A stretch of DNA of 64,000 bases. It comes from Phascolarctobacterium_A sp902463975. Lineage in GTDB: Bacteria > Bacillota > Negativicutes > Acidaminococcales > Acidaminococcaceae. Each line of letters begins with the position of its first letter. Positions within the stretch are counted from its first letter, which is position 1. Positions 46,155-53,333 of the stretch are shown one piece after another. The stretch spans positions 1 through 64,000 of the forward strand of contig NZ_CABQHJ010000006.1 in NCBI RefSeq assembly GCF_902463975.1, given 5' to 3'. The translations under genes and the position numbers were made by a program. Under the pieces are notes generated by a model. The model was not told the origin of the DNA. It saw nothing but the letters and a program-made list of their open reading frames with translations, and searched no databases.

Positions 46155-47391
46155 CAAACAATTTGAAACAGCAAAAATGTGCCTGAAGGTAGTTACACCT
46201 ATAAATATTTCTGACGGTATAGTGTTGGGAGCTAAGGATTATTTGTACGATAGCAGAACGCAGAAGGTATATTTTTTGAATCTGCATCAATGGCATATGT
46301 TTATTTATAAGCATATGCTGTTGGAAAAATATGAAAGCTATCTTGGAAACTTTTGGGATAAACAGAGCTTGTTGGAATGGCTTCAGATGCAGGGATATGA
46401 TATAGATGATGTACGTACTGTTATAACTTCAGAAGCACATGCAACAGTTAATCTGATGGATAACGAAAAAAAGAAAACACTCAATGATATTAACAGACAT
46501 ATTCAGCAGCCTGATGGAAGCCTATATGTTCCGGGAAGCAGCTTAAAAGGCGTGTTCAGAACAGCGATTTTGTATAGTCTTTTGCAGAAAAGACAGGATA
46601 TTAAGGTTAAATATTGGTGTTATATTAAACAGCAAGTGGATATAATTGAAAAGCTGCTGGAAGAGGAAAGAAAGCCTCGAGAATTACAAATAATGCCTCA
46701 TTCTGTAATAAAAAAGAAGAAAGATCAGGCTGCTAAAGAAATTGACAAGCTAACTGCAAGTTTAGAAAGCGAACTGCTAAATGCACTACGCCTAAAAGAT
46801 GATAAGGAGCGCAACATCAGTAACAAGAATGCGGTCTGCAGCGCAATGCGTGGTTTGCAGGTTAGTGATACTTATGCGAGTCGGAATATGCAGACAGCTA
46901 TTTTGCAAAAAGTTGATGGCGGATTTGACAAATTTGGCAAGGCTTCTCCCAAAAAACTTCCGATTTTCAGAGAATGCATGCTTCCCGAAGCAGAGTTGTT
47001 CTTTGATGTAAAGATTGAAAAGGCTGTTATGAACACCATTGCCATTAACAGCGTTGACGATTTGTTGAAGGCAACGCACAGCTTTTTTGCGGCGGTGACA
47101 GATTTGCTGCAACAGGCGTTTGGAAAAGAGTATCAAGAAGCATTTCAAGGTGTAGCAGCCGGCAATATGTTCCTTGGCGGTAATACAGGCTTTTTAAGTA
47201 AAACTCTTTTAGCCATGGTGGCTCCGGATAAAGATACTGCAAAAAATACTATCAAGGTATTGCTGGACAAAAGCTTTAAAACTCACAAGCATTTGCTGCG
47301 TGATAAGATTATTGCACCGCGTACTCTTAAATGTACAAATTATAATGGTAAGCTGATGCTGATGGGAGTTGCGGAGGTGCGCAAAGTATGA
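46147..47391 (+). CDS. csm5: CRISPR type III-A Csm5
   Basis: A 414-aa RAMP protein located at the crRNA 3' end, where it helps maturation by recruiting host nucleases. It shows the conserved MCLKVVTPINISDGI start, VPGSSLKGVFRTAIL at ~122-136, and the GNTGFLSKTLL block near 345. It overlaps both csm4 and cas6, so the six genes form one translational unit. Confidence 0.94.
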   Translation: MNSKQFETAKMCLKVVTPINISDGIVLGAKDYLYDSRTQKVYFLNLHQWHMFIYKHMLLEKYESYLGNFWDKQSLLEWLQMQGYDIDDVRTVITSEAHATVNLMDNEKKKTLNDINRHIQQPDGSLYVPGSSLKGVFRTAILYSLLQKRQDIKVKYWCYIKQQVDIIEKLLEEERKPRELQIMPHSVIKKKKDQAAKEIDKLTASLESELLNALRLKDDKERNISNKNAVCSAMRGLQVSDTYASRNMQTAILQKVDGGFDKFGKASPKKLPIFRECMLPEAELFFDVKIEKAVMNTIAINSVDDLLKATHSFFAAVTDLLQQAFGKEYQEAFQGVAAGNMFLGGNTGFLSKTLLAMVAPDKDTAKNTIKVLLDKSFKTHKHLLRDKIIAPRTLKCTNYNGKLMLMGVAEVRKV

Positions 47392-48149
47392 TTCGTTCAT
47401 TGGAAATAAAGCTGGCTGCTCCGACAGGTGCAAAGCTTACGCAGTCTGCCTGCTCATTGCTGCACGGCGTGCTGATGGAGCATATTGACAGCACATATGC
47501 AGAGCTTTTGCATCAACAGAGCTTGCGTCCGTATAGCCAGTATCTTTATTTTGATAAGGAACGTGCCGGTGTTTACTGGCGCTTGACGGCGCTGAATAAG
47601 CAAGCAGATGATGAATTATTGGGAGCAGCATTTTCGCTGCCGGCGACTGTTTATTTGAAGAAAAAACAGATGGAAGTACAGCTTGTGAGCAAGGAATATC
47701 TGAAGGAAACCAGCTATGCTGAAATTGCAGAAAAATGCTTTGCAAAGCCGTTAACAGGAAAATATTTAAGCTGTAGCTTTTTGACATCCTGCAGTTTTAA
47801 AAGCGAAGGGCAATATGTAATTTTCCCTCAACCGCAATTTCTGCTTGGCAGTCTTATAAAGCGCTGGAACAGCTTTGCTGATAAGGAAAGACTGGATGCG
47901 CTTGGATTAGCACAAGACTTGGCGCAGGAAACATACGTTGCTGATTACAAGCTGAGCTTACGCTCCTTTAGTGTGGATGGCGCACGCATACCAGCATTTA
48001 GAGGATTATATGTGTTAGGTATGAAAAATAATGTGATGTGCAACAGGATTATCGCTATGTTGGGTGAATATGCTGATTATAGCGGTATAGGAATTAAGAC
48101 TGCCTTGGGAATGGGGGCAGTTAAAACATCATTGAATGAAAAATTTTGA
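47388..48149 (+). CDS. cas6: CRISPR repeat endonuclease Cas6
   Basis: The 253-aa nuclease cuts precursor crRNA within each repeat to leave an 8-nt 5' tag. It has a tandem RAMP fold and the C-terminal Gly-rich loop (SGIGIKTALGMGAVK). A candidate general-base His is not certain by eye; H24 in LLHGVLMEH is one option. It sits directly upstream of the leader and its overlap with csm5 ties it to the effector operon. Confidence 0.93.
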   Translation: MIRSLEIKLAAPTGAKLTQSACSLLHGVLMEHIDSTYAELLHQQSLRPYSQYLYFDKERAGVYWRLTALNKQADDELLGAAFSLPATVYLKKKQMEVQLVSKEYLKETSYAEIAEKCFAKPLTGKYLSCSFLTSCSFKSEGQYVIFPQPQFLLGSLIKRWNSFADKERLDALGLAQDLAQETYVADYKLSLRSFSVDGARIPAFRGLYVLGMKNNVMCNRIIAMLGEYADYSGIGIKTALGMGAVKTSLNEKF

Positions 48150-48289
48150 GTGAAACTGCGCCGCACCGCTTGCAGAGTGGATTTGGAGGGTGTGAGGCAG
48201 GTTGTTTTTAGGGCAAGTGGTCTGTTGGTAAGGCCTGCGCCGCAAATGGCGGGCGCAGACCTTATGACAGGCGGACTTGCAGGGACAGG
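48150..48289 (+). promoter_or_regulatory. CRISPR leader
   Basis: This 140-nt, unusually G+C-rich stretch lies between cas6 and the first, best-conserved repeat, as expected for a leader. It contains a strong hairpin, AAGG-C-CTGCGCC (48230-48241) with GGCGCAG-A-CCTT (48252-48263). The hairpin lacks a T-run, so it is not an ordinary terminator. Repeat orientation (3' end GGGGACGGAAA) and the degeneration gradient agree that transcription and acquisition proceed from here. Confidence 0.75.
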
Positions 48290-49523
48290 ATTTTAGAGAT
48301 AGCCCCAAATTAGGGGACGGAAATCGTATCATATATAACGCCTTGCAGGTCAGCGATAAAGAAATTTTAGAGATAGCCCCAAATTAGGGGACGGAAATCT
48401 TTTTTTATCCGTTTTCAATCGCCGTTGCCTCCTCGTATTTTAGAGATAGCCCCAAATTAGGGGACGGAAATCAGCAACGAAGAATAAATGATAACTATTA
48501 TTAATTTTAGAGATAGCCCCAAATTAGGGGACGGAAATCAACCTTCTCATAAATTAAATACCTGTTTAATTTATTTTAGAGATAGCCCCAAATTAGGGGA
48601 CGGAAATATATAATTCCTTCACTGTTAGCAACGAAGAATAAAATTTTAGAGATAGCCCCAAATTAGGGGACGGAAATTTTACTCTGATTTCCATGTTATA
48701 TACTCCTTTTATTTTTATTTTAGAGATAGCCCCAAATTAGGGGACGGAAATCAACACGTGCTATGCATATTTACATCAACTATATTTTATTTTAGAGATA
48801 GCCCCAAATTAGGGGACGGAAATAATTTTCCAACAGTGTATTTTGTATTTTTAATCAATTTTAGAGATAGCCCCAAATTAGGGGACGGAAACATTGTAGC
48901 GAATACATTACTAGCTTGGAATGGTTTCTATTTTAGAGATAGCCCCAAATTAGGGGACGGAAACGCATAGCGTTCAATCATCTATACAAGGCTCACAATT
49001 TTAGAGATAGCCCCAAATTAGGGGACGGAAACCATTGTTGTACAATAGATATCATGTTTAATATTCAGATTTTAGAGATAGCCCCAAATTAGGGGACGGA
49101 AACCAACAGTTTTTAGAAGATAATATTCCGAAAACATATTTTAGAGATAGCCCCAAATTAGGGGACGGAAACGAACAAGCCCAGCTCCATTGCTCTTTGT
49201 GTCGGGGATTTTAGAGATAGCCCCAAATTAGGGGACGGAAACTTCTAGCCTCCTGCGTGTATTCCTTATTGTAAAGAATTTTAGAGATAGCCCCAAATTA
49301 GGGGACGGAAACAAGTCGACGGGGAAAAACTCGTTTAAGTAGATACGGATTTTAGAGATAGCCCCAAATTAGGGGACGTAAACGACGATACGCGGCAGTA
49401 TACGGCTATTTTGGTGTATTTTAGAGATAACCCCAAATTAGGGGACGGAAATAGACTTCTCGCCGCTTCAATGATTTCGCTGATCGTCTGTTTCAGGGAT
49501 AGCCCCAAAATAGGGGACGTAAC
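48290..49523 (+). CRISPR. CRISPR array block 1: 18 repeats, 17 spacers
   Basis: A 35-nt repeat begins ATTTTAGAGATAGCCCC and ends GGGGACGGAAAT or GGGGACGGAAAC. Spacers are mostly 32-39 nt. Starts of the 18 repeats: 48290, 48364, 48437, 48504, 48573, 48643, 48717, 48789, 48858, 48930, 48998, 49069, 49138, 49208, 49278, 49349, 49418, 49490. The first eight end in T, the next eight in C, the 17th in T. The 16th reads GACGTAAAC, and the last (34 nt) is degenerate and ends GACGTAAC. The 3' 8 nt (ACGGAAAC/T) match the type III crRNA tag pattern. Confidence 0.98.
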
Positions 49524-50092
49524 AAGCCTCCCCTTCCAGGGGAGGTGTCTGCGAAAGCAGACGGAGGGGTTTTGTAAGAATTAAGGGAAGAACAATACTT
49601 ATGGATCATCAAGAAGATTTGTTATGACATGTTGGAAAAATTAACTTTGTAAAAGGAGCAATATGAGCACTAAAATTTTATATAATGGTCAAAATAAAGA
49701 AAATGCTAGATACTTACGAAAAAATATGACCAGACAAGAACGAAAAATATGGTATGATTTTCTTAGAAACCATAAATATAAGTGGTATAGACAAAGAAGA
49801 ATAGGGAATTATATAGTTGACTTTTATTGTGATAAACTTCATTTAGTGATAGAGATAGATGGCGGACAGCATTATGAAGAAAGGCAGAAAGCGTATGACG
49901 AAGAAAGAACAAAAATGTTAAATAACAATGGGATAGAGGTAATAAGAATAGTAAACAATGAAGTTGATAGGAATTTTTAGTAGTATGTCAGTATTTAGAG
50001 CTTCGTATAGAAAATATGCAGTGAGGTGCAAACCCCTCAGGCGCCAGAGGCGCCAGCTCCCCTACAAGGGGAGCCTCAATAATGAGCTGAAG
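49524..50092 (+). mobile_element. DUF559 element, copy 1, inside the CRISPR array
   Basis: A ~550-bp unit with imperfect ~50-bp terminal inverted repeats: left 49524-49574 (AAGCCTCCCCTTCC...GGAGGGGTTTTG) and right 50028-50077 on the opposite strand. Each end itself folds into two hairpins, such as GTCTGC-GAAA-GCAGAC. It encloses a DUF559 ORF. On the left it directly abuts a CRISPR repeat. On the right 15 nt (AATAATGAGCTGAAG) separate it from the next repeat. It therefore occupies the place of one spacer. No transposase is encoded other than the DUF559 protein. Confidence 0.75.
49663..49980 (+). pseudogene. DUF559 nuclease-fold protein, frameshifted copy
   Basis: The 105-aa frame matches the copy at 50762 up to EVDRNF. 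Loss of one T in a T-run (five Ts against six, near 49973-49977) then brings an early stop, removing the last ~15 residues. The Vsr/PD-(D/E)XK-like core remains: GNYIVDFYCDKLHLVIEIDGGQH. Most of the catalytic fold is intact, so activity is not excluded. AAAGGAG lies 7 nt before the ATG. Confidence 0.8.
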
Positions 50093-50622
50093 TTTATTGA
50101 GATAGCCCCAAATAAGGGGACGGAAATCGATTTGTAACCACCATTTCGCCAGCATTGCCAGTTTTTTCAGAGATAACCCCAATTTGTGGACGGAAACTAG
50201 CCTCTTTTAATAGGAAGCCTTCTCATCTAGTAAATTTCAGAGATAACCCCAATTTAGGGGACGGAAACCACCAAGCAAAGATGATACATACACAGATTTG
50301 CATTTCAGATATAACCCCAAATTAGGGGACGGAAACTGAGTATTAATACTCGATAAACAAGACAAGAAAGAGGATTTTAGATATAGCCCCAAATTAGGGG
50401 ACGGAAACTTACCTGCTTTCAGGTATTTAGCTTTTGCTCGACCTAATTTCAGAGATAACCCCAATTTAGGGGACGGAAACTAGAATCTGCTTTCCATGTT
50501 TGACAACCTCTTTTCCAATTTCAGAGATAACCCCAAATTAGGGGACGGAAACCAGTAATAGGACGGTTATTAAGCAGTTCCTTAGCCTATTTCAGAGATA
50601 GCCCCAACTTAGGGGACGTAAC
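50093..50622 (+). CRISPR. CRISPR array block 2: 8 repeats, 7 spacers
   Basis: Repeat starts are 50093, 50164, 50234, 50302, 50374, 50446, 50518 and 50589. Repeats are more diverged than in block 1: TTTCAGAGATAACCCC is common, the first begins TTTATTGAGATAG, and the second and last are 34 nt. The last again ends GACGTAAC directly before the second DUF559 element. The block continues the same array and orientation as block 1 but is older. Confidence 0.97.
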
Positions 50623-51192
50623 AAGCCTCCCCTTCCAGGGGAGGTGTCTGCGAAAGCAGACGGAGGGGTTTTGTAAGAATTAAGGGAAGAACAATACTTA
50701 TGGATCATCAAGAAGATTTGTTATGACATGTTGGAAAAATTAACTTTGTAAAAGGAGCAATATGAGCACTAAAATTTTATATAATGGTCAAAATAAAGAA
50801 AATGCTAGATACTTACGAAAAAATATGACCAGACAAGAACGAAAAATATGGTATGATTTTCTTAGAAACCATAAATATAAGTGGTATAGACAAAGAAGAA
50901 TAGGGAATTATATAGTTGACTTTTATTGTGATAAACTTCATTTAGTGATAGAGATAGATGGCGGACAGCATTATGAAGAAAGGCAGAAAGCGTATGACGA
51001 AGAAAGAACAAAAATGTTAAATAACAATGGGATAGAGGTAATAAGAATAGCAAACAATGAAGTTGATAGGAATTTTTTAGGAGTGTGTCAGTATTTAGAG
51101 CTTCGTATGGAAAATATGAAGTAAGGTGCAAACCCCTCAGGCGCTAAAGGCGCCAGCTCCCCTACAAGTGGAGCCTCAATAATGAGCTGAAG
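50623..51192 (+). mobile_element. DUF559 element, copy 2, inside the CRISPR array
   Basis: A near-identical second copy of the element at 49524. Inverted ends lie at 50623-50673 and 51128-51177. By eye the first ~430 nt are identical to copy 1. About ten differences and one indel are confined to the last ~140 nt. The 15-nt right flank and the variant start of the next repeat (TTTATTGAGATA) are shared too. Copy 2 therefore arose by duplication or conversion through the repeats rather than by independent insertion. Confidence 0.75.
50762..51124 (+). CDS. DUF559 (Vsr-like) nuclease-fold protein, intact copy
   Basis: A 120-aa single-domain protein. MTRQERKIWYDFLRNHKYKWYRQRRIGNYIVDFYC is the DUF559 signature, with a PD-(D/E)XK-type core at D-F-Y-C...VIEIDGGQH. 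The family is related to very-short-patch repair and homing-type nucleases, and it often travels inside short inverted-repeat elements in gut Firmicutes. AAAGGAG precedes the ATG. It is probably the gene that maintains or moves the element (inference). Confidence 0.88.
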   Translation: MSTKILYNGQNKENARYLRKNMTRQERKIWYDFLRNHKYKWYRQRRIGNYIVDFYCDKLHLVIEIDGGQHYEERQKAYDEERTKMLNNNGIEVIRIANNEVDRNFLGVCQYLELRMENMK

Positions 51193-52010
51193 TTTATTGA
51201 GATAACCTAAAATTAGGGGACGGAAACATGCCGTAAACAGTATCAAGTATTAATAAGGAAGCGTATTTCAGAGATAACCCCAATTTAGGGGACGGAAACC
51301 ATGCCAACCTCGCCGTTAAGTTTCACCGGGAATTTATTTCAGAGATAACCCCAAATTAGGGGACGGAAACTACCAACGCTGAATTTGAAACGCTTCTCGA
51401 AATTGATTAAATTTTAGAGATAGTCCCAAATAAGGGGACGGAAACCGATTAAGTAAGTCAGCATAAACTAGCATTTTTCCGATTTCAGAGATAGCCCCAA
51501 ATAAGGGGACGGAAATCCGCTGGAGTCCTTAATATTAATCTCATGGTCGTATAAAATTTCAGAAATAGCCCCAAATTAGGGGACGGAAAATCTTAAATTG
51601 TACGTGTTTCGACGTCTGAAAAAATATTTTAGAGATAGCCCCAAATTAGGGGACGGAAATCTTTTGGTAATCTCCGTAATGTAGTTGCTATTGAATTTTA
51701 GAGATAGCCATAAATTAGGGGACGGAAACCCTTGTCATACAAAGCACGTTCGAAATATGTAAAATAATGATTTTAGAGATAGCCCCAAATTAGGGGACGG
51801 AAACTCAGCAGAATGAATAACAGCTTTTTCATACCATATTTTAGAGATAACCCCAAATTAGGGGACGGAAACAAGTAAATTTTTCAGATGAAAAATAGCG
51901 TCCCAACGGATTTCAGAGATAACCCCAAATTAGGGGACGGAAACTGCAATATACAGCAATATCGCCAAGGCTTTCTATTTTATAGATAACCCCAAATTAG
52001 GGGACGTAAT
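51193..52010 (+). CRISPR. CRISPR array block 3: 12 repeats, 11 spacers
   Basis: Repeat starts are 51193, 51265, 51336, 51411, 51482, 51556, 51626, 51695, 51770, 51838, 51910 and 51977. Variants are frequent: GATAACCTAA in the first, GATAGTCCC in the fourth, AGAAATAG in the sixth, GATAGCCAT in the eighth. The last is 34 nt, reads TTTATAGATAACC and ends GACGTAAT. This is the leader-distal end, 37 nt before cas1. Confidence 0.97.
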
Positions 52011-52047
52011 TTTGAAATAAGAAAATATTTTCTAGGAGGGATAAAAA

Positions 52048-53040
52048 ATGACTTCTTTGTATATTACGGAAAGCGGAGCGTATTTACGAAAACGCGGAGG
52101 CCATGTTTTAGTCGGGCGTAACAATGAGGTTCTTTTAGAGGTGCCGTTGGAGAGAATAGAAGATGTTACCTTGGTAGATAGTGTGCAAATCTCTTCAGGA
52201 TTAATTACAGAGTTTTTAGAGAGAAATATACCTCTATCATGGCTTTCTGGAAGAGGTCGTTTCTTTGGCTCGCTTTTAAGCAATGGTTCTATTGATATAA
52301 TTAAGCATCAAAAACAATTTGAGCTTTTGCAGGAAGAAAAGTTATATTTTGAGCTTGCCAAAAAGATTATTTATGCTAAGGTACATAATCAGCTGACAAT
52401 TTTACGTCGATATAATCGCAATTTAAAACTTGATAATGTAGACACAAGCATTCGCAATATTTTAGCAATAAGAAAAAATATTTGTCAGGCAGATGATTTA
52501 CATTCTTTAATGGGCTTTGAAGGAATTATAAGTCGTGTTTATTTTTGTGCTTTAGGCGCTATAGTTCCAGATGAATTTAAATTTGAAAAACGTACTAAAA
52601 TGCCACCACGAGATCCATTTAATTCTATGTTGAGTTTAGGTTACAGTATGCTGTTCAATGAGATTATGAGCAATGTGTTGGCTTTGGGTTTGCATCCTTA
52701 CGTTGGTTTTATGCACAGAATTGCTAAAGGACATCCTGCGTTAGTTTCGGATTTAATTGAAGAATGGCGTGCGCCATTGATTGATTCTATGGTTTTAGCA
52801 ATGGTAAAGAGAAATATGTTGACGAAAGATATGTTTGAAACAAATGAAACGGGCTGTTTTTTAAACACTGAAGCTCGTAAAATATATTTGCAGACATATA
52901 ACAAAAAGTTACGTTCAGACAACCAATATCTTGAAGATAAATATACTTATCGCGAAAGCATTAGACAACAGTGCCGTAAATATGCTAGTGTAATCATGCA
53001 TAGAGATATCACTCTTTATGAACCTTTGGAGTTGAGATAA
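52048..53040 (+). CDS. cas1: CRISPR integrase Cas1
   Basis: A 330-aa integrase for spacer acquisition. It has an N-terminal beta domain (SLYITESGAYLRKRGGHVLV) and a C-terminal catalytic helical domain. The metal ligands are probably E158 (SLMGFEGIISRVYF), H223 (GFMHRIAKGHP) and D235/E238 (LVSDLIEEWR). It is not fused to a reverse transcriptase. AGGAGGG precedes the ATG, and a perfect palindrome, AGAAAATATTTTCT (52020-52033), lies just before that. It overlaps cas2. Confidence 0.97.
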   Translation: MTSLYITESGAYLRKRGGHVLVGRNNEVLLEVPLERIEDVTLVDSVQISSGLITEFLERNIPLSWLSGRGRFFGSLLSNGSIDIIKHQKQFELLQEEKLYFELAKKIIYAKVHNQLTILRRYNRNLKLDNVDTSIRNILAIRKNICQADDLHSLMGFEGIISRVYFCALGAIVPDEFKFEKRTKMPPRDPFNSMLSLGYSMLFNEIMSNVLALGLHPYVGFMHRIAKGHPALVSDLIEEWRAPLIDSMVLAMVKRNMLTKDMFETNETGCFLNTEARKIYLQTYNKKLRSDNQYLEDKYTYRESIRQQCRKYASVIMHRDITLYEPLELR

Positions 53041-53318
53041 TGGAGCGAAAATTTATAGTTTTAATGATTTATGATATTGTCGATAACAAACGCCGTAATA
53101 AGATGGTAAAATGTCTTGAGGCTTATGGTGTCCGTGTACAAAAATCTGCTTTTGAAGCATTACTTAATCGTCGGCAATATGAAAAAATGCTACGAGAAAG
53201 CAGTATTTTGATTGATGAAGCAGTTGATTCCTTGCGAGTATATGTATTGGATGATATTATAGATGTATATACTTGGGGAATTGGCGAGCGTAAGGAAACA
53301 GACTGCGTTATTTTGTAA
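53040..53318 (+). CDS. cas2: CRISPR integrase subunit Cas2
   Basis: A 92-aa ferredoxin-fold protein that bridges two Cas1 dimers. VLMIYDIVDNKRRNKMVKCLEAYGVRVQKSAFE is the typical N-terminal beta-alpha-beta with its Asp. The start codon overlaps the cas1 stop by one base. Together they form the adaptation module at the distal end of the array. Confidence 0.96.
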   Translation: MERKFIVLMIYDIVDNKRRNKMVKCLEAYGVRVQKSAFEALLNRRQYEKMLRESSILIDEAVDSLRVYVLDDIIDVYTWGIGERKETDCVIL

Positions 53319-53333
53319 ATGGGAGATGAGCGA

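Noticed and set aside
48758..48970. 70-codon open frame through the CRISPR array (+ strand)
   Set aside because: It is read through three repeats and two spacers; the repeated RDSPKLGDGN string is just the translated CRISPR repeat.
49524..50092. Insertion sequence of a known transposase family
   Set aside because: The only frame is DUF559; there is no transposase and no clear target-site duplication, so it is described as a DUF559 element rather than an IS.
50237..50464. 75-codon open frame on the minus strand in array block 2
   Set aside because: Again only translated CRISPR repeats and spacers, with no ribosome site.
52020..52033. Palindrome AGAAAATATTTTCT before cas1 as a regulator site
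   Set aside because: It is an A+T-only-centred palindrome in A+T-rich DNA and could easily arise by chance; only mentioned with cas1.
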